From Acidobacteriota bacterium (GTDB lineage: Bacteria > Acidobacteriota > Terriglobia > Terriglobales > Acidobacteriaceae): 5,486 nt of DNA. The stretch is taken from assembly GCA_021805955.1 (NCBI GenBank), contig JAJZDO010001074.1, forward strand, positions 1-5,486. The letters are read 5' to 3'. The translations under genes were made by a program, and so were the position numbers. This document shows, one piece after another, positions 1 through 5,486 of this stretch (position 1 is the first letter of the stretch; each line of letters begins with the position of its first letter). Under the pieces are notes generated by a model that did not search any database, was not told the origin of the DNA, and was given only the letters and a program-made list of their open reading frames with translations.

Positions 1-1582
1 GCCACAACTGAACGGCCGGAACGCGCTTGGACAGCGGGATTTCTCCGCGCAGCGCCTTGGCCTCGTAGTCCCGGTAGGCCGTTTCAAACGATTCCCCAAA
101 GCACTCATGCAAATCGGGAACATCCGAAGGCGAGAACAGGGTCCACTCGCCATTTTCCTCCACGCGTTTCATGAACAGGTCAGGTATCCAGTGGGCTGTA
201 TTCATGTCATGCGTGCGCCTGCGCTCATCACCCGTGTTCTTTCTGAGTTCGAGGAATTCCTCGATGTCCAGATGCCAGGTTTCCAGGTAGGCACAGACGG
301 CCCCCTTGCGCTTCCCTCCCTGATTGACGGCCAGCGCCGTGTCGTTGACCACCTTCAGGAACGGGATCACTCCCTGGCTCTTTCCATTGGTGCCCTTGAT
401 GCGACTTCCGAGGGAACGCACGGGAGTCCAGTCGTTTCCAAGTCCCCCCGCATATTTCTGCAGCAAGGCGTTTTCCTTGATTGCCTGATAAATGCCGTCC
501 AGGTCATCCGAAACTGTGGTCAGGTAGCAGGAGGAGAGCTGTGGATGCCGGGTTCCGCTGTTGAATAGGGTCGGGGTCGAACTCATGAAATCAAAGGACG
601 ACAGCAGGTGATAAAACTCGATGGCTCGCTCTTCCCGGTTGATCTCGTTGATCGCAAGCCCCATGGCAACCCGCATGAAAAATGTCTGGGGCAATTCGAT
701 CCGCCGCTCTTCGCGATGCAAAAAATAACGGTCATACAAAGTCTGAAGCCCCAGGTAATCAAACTGGAAATCCCGCTTCGGCACAAGGGCCTGCCCCAGT
801 TTTTCCAGGTCATAGTCCTTCAGGCGCAAGTCCAGAAGCTCCCCTTCGATGCCCTGGTCGACGAGCAGCACCAGCGCTTCCGGATAACGAGCCTCCATGT
901 CGGCCTGCGGAATGTCCCGTTCCAGCACTTCGCCACGGATGATGCGAAGCAGCAGACGGGCAGCCGCCTTGCTGTAATCAGGGTCCTGTTCGATGAGGGT
1001 GCGAGCCGCCAGAACCAGAGCCTGGTGCACAACCGCCTCTTCCACCCCATCGTAGAGGTTTTGTAAGGCCAGCCTTACGATCGCTTCGGGTTCCACGCCA
1101 GCCAGTCCTTCACAGGCTTCAAAGCAAGCCGCATGCAGCCATTTCATGTCCAAAGGGAGCCGTTTCCCATGAACGATCATGTGAATCGCTGCGATCCCCA
1201 GGCTCCCTTCTCCAACCTGCACTTCGGTTACCCGCGCTGCCGCCCGTTTCTCCCGGTACAGCACATAGGCACGGGCCACATCGTGTTCGCCTGAACGCAT
1301 CAACGCCAGCTCCACCTGGTCCTGGATGTCTTCGATATGAACAGCTCCGCCGGCCGGCAAACGCCGCGTCAATGCGGTCATCACCGTTTCTGTCAGGCGC
1401 CTGACCAGGTCGCGCGTCTTTGCCGAAGCGACACCCTGCTGCCCCGAAACCGCAAGGAAAGCCTTGGTCATGGCAGCGGAAATTTTTTCTGATTGAAACG
1501 GAACGATGGCGCCGTTGCGTCGGATCACTTCCAGGCCAACATTCTGGACAGAATATGAGGCAGCGAGCTGTAGGGATGACAT
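1..1582 (-). CDS. nrdA: Class Ia ribonucleoside-diphosphate reductase, large (alpha) subunit, N-terminal part; truncated by window edge
   Basis: Reduces ribonucleoside diphosphates to deoxyribonucleotides for DNA synthesis in the cytosol, working with the radical-generating small subunit NrdB (not in the window). I translated 527 codons from ATG at 1582 with no stop before position 2. Residues about 17-115 form an ATP-cone (VIRRNGAIVPF...SEKI), and residues about 132-220 look like a second one (MIVHGKRLPLD...LYDGV...ARTL). The catalytic barrel then begins, with TPTLFNSGT (336-344), SSCYL holding a redox-type Cys352, and KGTNGKSQGV plus NQGGKRKGA (396-428), the usual substrate-specificity loop region. 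RKNTGDERRRTHDMNTAHW (447-465) resembles Pseudomonas-type NrdA more than E. coli NrdA from memory. The radical-site Asn/Cys/Glu motif and the C-terminal cysteines lie beyond the edge. The family is about 950 aa in this subgroup, so just over half is present. The start is supported by AGGAGA 8 nt upstream. A cobalamin riboswitch and NrdR boxes lie upstream. Confidence 0.95.
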   Translation of the reverse strand, partial: MSSLQLAASYSVQNVGLEVIRRNGAIVPFQSEKISAAMTKAFLAVSGQQGVASAKTRDLVRRLTETVMTALTRRLPAGGAVHIEDIQDQVELALMRSGEHDVARAYVLYREKRAAARVTEVQVGEGSLGIAAIHMIVHGKRLPLDMKWLHAACFEACEGLAGVEPEAIVRLALQNLYDGVEEAVVHQALVLAARTLIEQDPDYSKAAARLLLRIIRGEVLERDIPQADMEARYPEALVLLVDQGIEGELLDLRLKDYDLEKLGQALVPKRDFQFDYLGLQTLYDRYFLHREERRIELPQTFFMRVAMGLAINEINREERAIEFYHLLSSFDFMSSTPTLFNSGTRHPQLSSCYLTTVSDDLDGIYQAIKENALLQKYAGGLGNDWTPVRSLGSRIKGTNGKSQGVIPFLKVVNDTALAVNQGGKRKGAVCAYLETWHLDIEEFLELRKNTGDERRRTHDMNTAHWIPDLFMKRVEENGEWTLFSPSDVPDLHECFGESFETAYRDYEAKALRGEIPLSKRVPAVQLW

Positions 1583-1739
1583 AGGCCGGTTCTCCTTGAG
1601 TATTGAGCAGTTGAGGGAGAGTCGGAAGATGAATCGGCAGGGATCGGGGAACACCGGGTGCGGAGTTAACCACTTGATTCTCCGCAACTGCCAACATCGT
1701 CCCCGGAGTCACCCCGCCCCATTCAGACAATAAAAATTC
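1583..1739 (-). promoter_or_regulatory. nrdA leader between riboswitch aptamer and start codon (putative expression platform)
   Basis: This non-coding leader of 157 nt follows the B12 box. It contains a perfect 7-bp hairpin (TGCGGAG/CTCCGCA on the minus strand, at 1680-1686 and 1659-1665) with a 14-nt loop that can partly pair. CTGCCAACATCG (plus, 1688-1699) is complementary, with a 3-nt bulge, to the 3' end of the aptamer at 1739-1747. A G-rich GGGGCGGGG (1712-1720) is complementary to the CCCCGC of the aptamer core. No stem followed by a U-run was found, so a classical intrinsic terminator is not supported; translational or Rho-dependent control is more likely. Structures are hand-derived inference. 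Confidence 0.5.
1591..1596 (-). promoter_or_regulatory. Ribosome binding site of nrdA
   Basis: AGGAGA on the minus strand, with 8 nt between it and the ATG at 1582. It decides the start codon. It is well placed to be a target of translational control by the riboswitch leader, although I could not find a strong sequestering partner (only a 5-nt UCUCC at 1616-1620). Confidence 0.8.
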
Positions 1740-1917
1740 GATGGCAGGTTTCCTGGCTTTCGGGTCTTCATCTTGCGCAGACCTTCCCGGATTGAACCGG
1801 TGGCATAGAGGAACGCAAGACTCGCCGACTACAGTTGCGGGGGCAGCTCCGGCATGGAAAAAACTTTCGTACCGGATTCCCTATTATCCTGACGGCTCAC
1901 GCGCGTCAGGCACCATC
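1740..1917 (-). ncRNA. Cobalamin (adenosylcobalamin-type) riboswitch aptamer in the nrdA leader
   Basis: Read on the minus strand, the conserved cobalamin riboswitch elements occur in order. There is a 7-bp hairpin CCTGACG/CGTCAGG (1904-1910 with 1888-1894), then AATAGGGAATCCGG, then the hallmark GCTGCCCCCGCAACTGTA (about 1831-1847), ATGCCACCGG, a CCGGGAAGG segment, AAGATGAAGACCCG, and finally the B12 box GCCAGGAAACCTGCC (1743-1757). A closing P1 of five pairs can form between GATGG (1917-1913) and CCATC (1744-1740). In this class, binding of the cobalamin coenzyme normally turns expression off. Its position upstream of nrdA and the same orientation indicate that it represses the B12-independent reductase when B12 is plentiful. 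The motif order leaves little doubt about identity; the exact ends are my estimate. Confidence 0.95.
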
Positions 1918-1924
1918 TGGGCAC

Positions 1925-1955
1925 ACTATACCGCAATAAGCTGTGGTTTTGTCAA
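1925..1955 (-). promoter_or_regulatory. Predicted sigma70-type promoter of nrdA
   Basis: On the minus strand there is TTGACA (1955-1950, 6/6 to the -35 consensus) and TATAGT (1930-1925, 5/6 to the -10 consensus), separated by 19 nt, which is a little long. A start 7 nt downstream would fall on the A at about 1918, immediately before the P1 strand of the riboswitch, which supports the assignment. The NrdR-like boxes overlap the spacer and lie just upstream, as expected for repression. Confidence 0.65.
1931..1946. promoter_or_regulatory. Second, degenerate NrdR box
   Basis: CCGCAATAAGCTGTGG matches about 11 of 16 positions of the NrdR consensus. It starts 32 bp from the strong box, i.e. about three helical turns, which is the usual spacing of paired NrdR boxes. 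It lies in the -35/-10 spacer of the nrdA promoter. The match alone would be weak; spacing and position raise it. Confidence 0.5.
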
Positions 1956-1990
1956 CAGCAAAACACTATAAATTGTGTTTTGCTGTTGAC
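1951..1990. repeat. 40-bp near-perfect palindrome (16-bp arms) around the NrdR box
   Basis: The arms GTCAACAGCAAAACAC (1951-1966) and GTGTTTTGCTGTTGAC (1975-1990) are exact reverse complements over 16 bp, around an 8-nt AT-only centre. The central 16 bp is the strong NrdR box; the extension of 12 bp on each side is not explained by NrdR binding. The left arm includes the -35 TTGAC of the nrdA promoter. The palindrome also lies 41 bp past the metE stop codon, so the metE transcript could fold it into a long hairpin, but no U-tract follows on either strand. Confidence 0.9.
1963..1978. promoter_or_regulatory. NrdR box, proximal-quality (strong) copy
   Basis: ACACTATAAATTGTGT matches 15 of 16 positions of the NrdR consensus ACACWATATWTWGTGT, which I recall as the operator of the Zn-ribbon/ATP-cone repressor of RNR operons. 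It lies just upstream of the -35 element of the predicted nrdA promoter and sits exactly in the middle of a longer palindrome. NrdR senses the dATP/ATP balance. Confidence 0.8.
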
Positions 1991-2031
1991 CTGGGAGTGG
2001 AGCTGGTCTGGTTGGGCTGCGGTCCCTCGGT

Positions 2032-4320
2032 TCAGGCCAGATGGGCGCGCAGGGTTTGGGCTGCTGCTACCATGTTGGCCAAGGCTGGGGTGACTTCGCT
2101 CCACTGGCGGGTTTTCAGCCCGCAGTCTGGATTGATCCAGAGACGCTCGAGCGGAATCCGTTCGGCGGCTTTCCTCATCAGTTCCACCACCTGTTGCGTT
2201 GTCGGAATATTGGGTGAATGGATGTCGTAAACACCGGGCCCAATGGCGTTCGGATACTTGAACTGATCGAAGGCCTCCAGCAGCTCCATATCCGAACGGG
2301 AGGTCTCGATGGTGATGACATCGGCATCCATGGCGGCGATGGCTTCAATAATGTCGTTGAACTCCGAATAGCACATGTGGGTATGAATCTGGGTTTCATC
2401 GGCTACACCGTTGGCCGCGATGCGGAACGACCCCACTGCCCAATCCAGATAGGTTTTCCATTGCGACTTTCGCAGGGGCAGGCCTTCGCGCAACGCGGCT
2501 TCGTCGATCTGGATGATGCGCACGCCCGCCTTTTCCAGGTCCAACACCTCCTCCCGTATGGACAGGGCAAGCTGTGTGCAGGTCACTGAGCGAGGTTGGT
2601 CATCGCGCACGAAAGACCAGTTGAGGAGAGTTACGGGTCCCGTGAGCATGCCTTTCATTGGTCGGTCGGTCAGGGATTGGGCGTACTTGATCCAGTCCAC
2701 CGTCATGGCCTTGGGGCGCCTGATGTCGCCGTACAAAATGGGAGGTTTGACGCAGCGCGAGCCGTAGGACTGCACCCAGCCGAACTGGCTGAAGGCATAG
2801 CCGTCGAGCCGCTCGCCGAAGTACTCCACCATGTCGTTGCGTTCGGCTTCGCCATGGACCAGAACATCCAGCCCCAGCGTCTCCTGCTCGCGAACGCTGC
2901 GGGCGATCTCGGCTTGTATGGCGGTCTTGTAGGCTACTCCGTCGAGCCCACCCGCTTTGAAACGGTTGCGTACCTGCCGGATTTCAGTGGTTTGTGGAAA
3001 AGATCCGATGGTGGTGGTCGGGAATAGGGGCAAATTAAGGAGCGATGCCTGACGAGCTGCCCGGGCCTCATAGGCACTCCGGCGTTGGCCGAGTTGCGGT
3101 GTGATTCTTGTCAGAGCCCCTTGGACTGCCGGGTTATGGATGCGGGGCGAATTGCGGCGCTGCTCAATGTCGGTTCGGTTGAGCTCCAGCTTGGCAGCAA
3201 CCGCCTGACGGCCCTGGTTCAGGGCAACGGAGAGGATGTGCAACTCCTCGATCTTTTGCCTGGCAAAGGCCAGCCACGATTTGATCTCGCCATCCAGATT
3301 CTGTTCGCTTTCCAGGTCCACCGGCACATGCAGCAAAGAACAGGAGGGAGCGATCCACAGTCGATGACCCAGCCGTTCTGCGATGGGCTCGAGCCAGTCC
3401 AACACAGCATTGAGATCGCTCTTCCAGATGTTGCGACCATTGATGATCCCTAGGGAGAGGACCTTGAGACCGGTCATCAGGCCCAACAGGGGCAAAACTT
3501 CCTCCCGCGCATTGACCGCATCCAGATGGATGCCTGCAACCGGAAGCTCTGCGACAAGGCGAAGGTTGTCCTGAAGTGGACCAAAATAGGTGGCGAGCAG
3601 TATTTTGATGCGAGTTGCTTTGAGGTCGTGATAGGCAAGATTGAATGCATGGCGCCACTCTGCGTCCAATTCGGTTGCGAGGATCGGCTCGTCGACCTGT
3701 ACCCATTCCGCGCCTGCGTCGGACAGTATTTCCAGCAGGTGTCCATAAACCGGGACGAGGCGCGGCAACAGGGACAGCTTGTCGCAACCGTCCTTGGACT
3801 TGCCCAAGGCCAGGTAAGTGAGCGGGCCAATGATCACCGGTTTTCCTCTGACGCCCAAGGCCCGGGCTTCAGCCAATTGCTCCAGTAGACGGGAAGCATC
3901 CAGCGTAAACTTGGTGGCGACTGTAAATTCCGGGACAATGTAGTGGTAATTGGTATCGAACCACTTGGTCATTTCGCCGGCCGCTATCCCACCACAACAT
4001 GATGACTGAGTGGATTGGGCCGAGCGACCACGCGCCACGCGAAAGTAGTTGTCCAGCGCATTGCCGTCGAACCCCAGTGCCCGCTCTGGCAGGTTGCCCA
4101 GCGTGAAGCTCATGTCCAGCACCTGATCGTAAAACGAGAAATCGCCAACGGGGGTCCAGTCCAGAATTTTCTGGTCTTGCCAGTGCTGGTGGCGCAAACC
4201 GGCGCCAATTTCCTTGAGTTCGCGACGCGAAAGCCGATCGTTCCAATAATCTTCCAGCGCGAACTTCAAATCGCGCTTGTCGCCGATGCGCGGGAAGCCC
4301 AAGTTATGCGTCAATGCCAT
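2032..4320 (-). CDS. metE: 5-methyltetrahydropteroyltriglutamate-homocysteine methyltransferase (cobalamin-independent methionine synthase)
   Basis: Transfers a methyl group from methyltetrahydrofolate (polyglutamate) to homocysteine, the last step of methionine synthesis, without B12; cytosolic and zinc-dependent. The 762-aa length fits the family (about 755-765). The N-terminal barrel begins [13 protein letters not shown] and carries [12 protein letters not shown] (116-127) and QVDEP (208-212). The C-terminal catalytic barrel carries [14 protein letters not shown] (435-448), [15 protein letters not shown] (489-503), [14 protein letters not shown] (514-527) and [14 protein letters not shown] (603-616). 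The predicted zinc ligands are all present: His648 and Cys650 in HTHMCY, Glu672 in TIETSRSD, and Cys733 in NPDCGLKTR. His701 in YDIHSPN is the likely proton donor. ATG at 4320 has AAGG 8 nt upstream. The gene is divergent from metR and read toward nrdA. A loop after RGR (98-115) is about six residues longer than I recall for E. coli MetE and contains Cys108-Cys109. Confidence 0.97.
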   Translation of the reverse strand: MALTHNLGFPRIGDKRDLKFALEDYWNDRLSRRELKEIGAGLRHQHWQDQKILDWTPVGDFSFYDQVLDMSFTLGNLPERALGFDGNALDNYFRVARGRSAQSTQSSCCGGIAAGEMTKWFDTNYHYIVPEFTVATKFTLDASRLLEQLAEARALGVRGKPVIIGPLTYLALGKSKDGCDKLSLLPRLVPVYGHLLEILSDAGAEWVQVDEPILATELDAEWRHAFNLAYHDLKATRIKILLATYFGPLQDNLRLVAELPVAGIHLDAVNAREEVLPLLGLMTGLKVLSLGIINGRNIWKSDLNAVLDWLEPIAERLGHRLWIAPSCSLLHVPVDLESEQNLDGEIKSWLAFARQKIEELHILSVALNQGRQAVAAKLELNRTDIEQRRNSPRIHNPAVQGALTRITPQLGQRRSAYEARAARQASLLNLPLFPTTTIGSFPQTTEIRQVRNRFKAGGLDGVAYKTAIQAEIARSVREQETLGLDVLVHGEAERNDMVEYFGERLDGYAFSQFGWVQSYGSRCVKPPILYGDIRRPKAMTVDWIKYAQSLTDRPMKGMLTGPVTLLNWSFVRDDQPRSVTCTQLALSIREEVLDLEKAGVRIIQIDEAALREGLPLRKSQWKTYLDWAVGSFRIAANGVADETQIHTHMCYSEFNDIIEAIAAMDADVITIETSRSDMELLEAFDQFKYPNAIGPGVYDIHSPNIPTTQQVVELMRKAAERIPLERLWINPDCGLKTRQWSEVTPALANMVAAAQTLRAHLA

Positions 4321-4352
4321 GATAAATACCTTGCAAGAGGGAAAGATGTATC

Positions 4353-4358
4353 ATTCTA
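4353..4358 (-). promoter_or_regulatory. Candidate -10 element of the metE promoter
   Basis: TAGAAT on the minus strand (5/6 to TATAAT), about 33 bp upstream of the metE start codon. No good -35 is found 16-18 nt further upstream (best is TTATTA, 3/6). A poor -35 is what an activator-dependent promoter would show. The nearer MetR-like site would be centred about 43 bp upstream of the predicted start point at about 4346. Confidence 0.4.
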
Positions 4359-4382
4359 ACCGCCTCACAATATGAATAATAA

Positions 4383-4395
4383 TGGTATTATTTCA
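4383..4395. promoter_or_regulatory. Putative MetR binding site, metE-proximal
   Basis: TGGTATTATTTCA matches 6 of 8 fixed positions of the enteric MetR site TGAA-N5-TTCA, with T at the centre. It overlaps a perfect inverted repeat AATAATA (4375-4381)/TATTATT (4386-4392), and a full TGAA half-site lies at 4373-4376. Its centre is 21 bp from that of the second site. Confidence 0.45.
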
Positions 4396-4403
4396 TTAAT
4401 CAA

Positions 4404-4416
4404 TTAATTTAATTCA
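4404..4416. promoter_or_regulatory. Putative MetR binding site, metR-proximal
   Basis: TTAATTTAATTCA matches 7 of 8 fixed positions of TGAA-N5-TTCA, with T at the centre. It lies 16 bp upstream of the metR start codon and two helical turns from the other candidate site, so it could serve both activation of metE and autorepression of metR. In such AT-rich DNA a chance match is possible. Confidence 0.45.
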
Positions 4417-4431
4417 CACATTGATTTGCCC

Positions 4432-5334
4432 ATGTCCATCCTGGAACGCGCTCATCTCGAAACCATTCGTGCCGTCGACCAGCAAGGCTCCCTGACCGCT
4501 GCCGCCGAGAAACTGCATCTCACCCAGTCCGCGCTGAGCCATACGGTACGCAAACTGGAGGAGCAGCTTGGCGTCGCCGTCTGGAATCGGGAAGGTCGCA
4601 GCCTTCGTCTCACCCAGGCTGGCGTTTATCTGCTTTCCATTGCCAACCGCCTGCTGCCGCAACTCGACCATGCCGAAGAACTGCTGAAGCAATTCGCGCA
4701 AGGCAAGCGTGGCGTGTTGCGTATCGGCATGGAATGCCACCCCTGCTATCAGTGGTTATTGAAGATTGTTTCGCCTTACCTGGCCGCATGGCCTGCGGTA
4801 GATGTGGATGTGAAGCAAAAATTCCAGTTTGTCGGCATCGGCGCGTTGTTCAATCACGAAATCGATTTGCTGGTGACCCCCGATCCGCTCCACAAGGCGG
4901 GCCTAAAATTCGAAGCTGTGTTCGACTATGAACAGGTGCTGGTAGTCGGCCACGATCATCCGCTACGCCAGTCCGAATATGTTCAACCCCAGCAACTGTC
5001 CAATGAAACGCTCATCACCTACCCCGTGGCAATTGACCGGCTCGATGTGTACACGCGTTTCCTCACACCGGCTGGCGTCAGCCCCAGACATCACAAAACA
5101 ATCGAAACCACCGACATCATGCTGCAGATGGTGGCCAGCGGACGGGGTGTGGCTGCGCTGCCACGCTGGTTGGTGGAAGAACAGGGGGAAAAATTCGGGG
5201 TTGCCCCTGTCAAACTGGGTCGCCACGGCGTAGCCAAGCAGATTTTTGTGGGGTTTCGCGAGGCAGATGCAGACATCAATTACCTGCAGGCGTTTGTAGA
5301 ACTGGCGCGCAACTATCGCAACAGTAAAGATTAA
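4432..5334 (+). CDS. metR: LysR-type transcriptional regulator MetR, activator of metE
   Basis: DNA-binding regulator that in enteric bacteria activates metE (and metH) with homocysteine as co-effector and represses itself. The 300-aa product starts with a winged helix-turn-helix (residues about 5-62; helix-turn-helix SLTAAAEKLHLTQSALSHTV at 20-39), then a linker helix rich in Leu/Glu (about 65-90) and a LysR substrate-binding domain (about 95-300). Strong MetR-type signatures are LRIGMECHPCYQWL (96-109), FDYEQVLVVGHDHPL (164-178), TYPVAIDRLDVYTRFLTPAGVSP (196-218) and VAALPRWLVEE (240-250), which I recognise as matching E. coli MetR region by region. ATG at 4432 is chosen over an in-frame TTG two codons upstream because LysR proteins usually start very near this point. 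No clear Shine-Dalgarno precedes it. Divergent arrangement with metE, 111 bp apart, supports the assignment. Confidence 0.93.
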   Translation: MSILERAHLETIRAVDQQGSLTAAAEKLHLTQSALSHTVRKLEEQLGVAVWNREGRSLRLTQAGVYLLSIANRLLPQLDHAEELLKQFAQGKRGVLRIGMECHPCYQWLLKIVSPYLAAWPAVDVDVKQKFQFVGIGALFNHEIDLLVTPDPLHKAGLKFEAVFDYEQVLVVGHDHPLRQSEYVQPQQLSNETLITYPVAIDRLDVYTRFLTPAGVSPRHHKTIETTDIMLQMVASGRGVAALPRWLVEEQGEKFGVAPVKLGRHGVAKQIFVGFREADADINYLQAFVELARNYRNSKD

Positions 5335-5486
5335 CCCAAATTGTTCATTAGGGACGCGGTGAAGTGGACCCCTGTGTCAAGACAGTTCTCGCATGAGTTT
5401 AAGTTTTTCATCTGACCCTGTTGCCACAGCTGATCGGCGCTGCCCCGTTGAAGCCTTTTCTTCCTGATTCTTCATTTTATCCTACC
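5335..5486. other. Non-coding right end; no supported gene
   Basis: These 152 bp follow metR. I see no intrinsic terminator (no GC stem with a T-run). The only ORF of note is a 32-codon minus-strand frame at 5377-5475 (begins MKNQEEKAS, ends LMRELS) with AGGA 6 nt upstream, preceded in frame by a TAG. It is hydrophilic and I do not recognise it. TGAAGTGGACCCCTGTGTCA at 5360-5379 has the look of an insertion-sequence terminal repeat, but no partner or transposase is visible. Confidence 0.4.

Noticed and set aside
107..1066. Plus-strand ORFs of about 150 codons opposite nrdA
   Set aside because: They lie antisense to a well-supported conserved enzyme frame and have no recognisable domains or ribosome binding sites.
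1701..1720. G-quadruplex in the leader (GGGGCGGGG...CCGGGG)
   Set aside because: Only three runs of four G are present close together; the fourth tract would need a short GG run, so the support is weak.
1119..1730. 203-codon minus-strand ORF beginning at a TTG in the nrdA leader
   Set aside because: It overlaps the true nrdA frame for most of its length, begins at TTG without a ribosome binding site, and its residues look like an out-of-frame reading. It is a shadow, not a leader peptide fused to a gene.
1586..1800. Long-range pairing between GAACCGG beside the nrdA ribosome binding site and CCGGTTC inside the aptamer (1794-1800)
   Set aside because: Only 7 nt complementary over about 200 nt, and the aptamer copy is probably already paired within its own CCGG/CCGG hairpin; chance is a sufficient explanation.
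1923..1938. ACACTATA at the -10 element as a third NrdR half-box
   Set aside because: Only one half matches, and its 40-bp offset from the strong box is not a whole number of helical turns; the repeat probably reflects the TATAGT promoter element.
1951..1990. Palindrome as a classical intrinsic terminator
   Set aside because: The stem is AT-rich and is followed by AAAACC on the minus strand and CTGGGAG on the plus strand; there is no U-tract in either direction.
2218..4359. Plus-strand ORFs of up to 143 codons and minus-strand out-of-frame ORFs of up to 207 codons within metE
   Set aside because: The metE frame is continuous over 762 codons with all expected motifs, so these are shadows of its codon composition.
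4426..4431. TTG start two codons upstream for metR
   Set aside because: It adds only Met-Pro, has no ribosome binding site, and the ATG at 4432 fits LysR family N-termini.

Overview
The window looks like chromosomal DNA of a proteobacterium, most likely beta- or gammaproteobacterial. The ribonucleotide reductase is of the Pseudomonas-like class Ia type with two ATP-cones, and a metE gene is divergently paired with a metR-type LysR regulator, as in enteric bacteria. Coding DNA is moderately GC-rich; the metE/metR intergenic region is strongly AT-rich. No taxon is assigned more finely than that.

Layout. Positions 1-1582 (minus) hold the N-terminal 527 codons of nrdA, the large subunit of class Ia ribonucleoside-diphosphate reductase, running off the left edge. 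Upstream of it is a leader of about 335 nt containing a well-preserved cobalamin riboswitch (about 1740-1917, minus). A sigma70-like promoter (1925-1955) follows, overlapped by a likely pair of NrdR operator boxes; the better box sits inside a 40-bp palindrome (1951-1990). Positions 2032-4320 (minus) are metE, cobalamin-independent methionine synthase, complete with its zinc ligands. Positions 4321-4431 are the AT-rich control region shared with the divergent metR (4432-5334, plus), with two helically phased MetR-like sites. The last 152 bp hold no convincing gene, only a tiny minus-strand ORF and a sequence that might be an insertion-sequence end.

How it fits together. Class Ia RNR and MetE are both cobalamin-independent enzymes with cobalamin-dependent counterparts (class II RNR NrdJ, and MetH). 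The window therefore reads as a B12-sparing locus. nrdA appears to be gated at two levels: NrdR (dATP/ATP sensing) at the promoter and the cobalamin riboswitch in the leader. metE appears to be under MetR (homocysteine-responsive in enterics) with no riboswitch of its own. The prediction is that this genome also encodes NrdJ and MetH plus B12 uptake or synthesis. All the protein families here are known. The part most worth a second look is the compact nrdA control region, which layers NrdR boxes, an extended palindrome, a riboswitch whose P1 starts at the predicted transcription start, and a possible competing stem.
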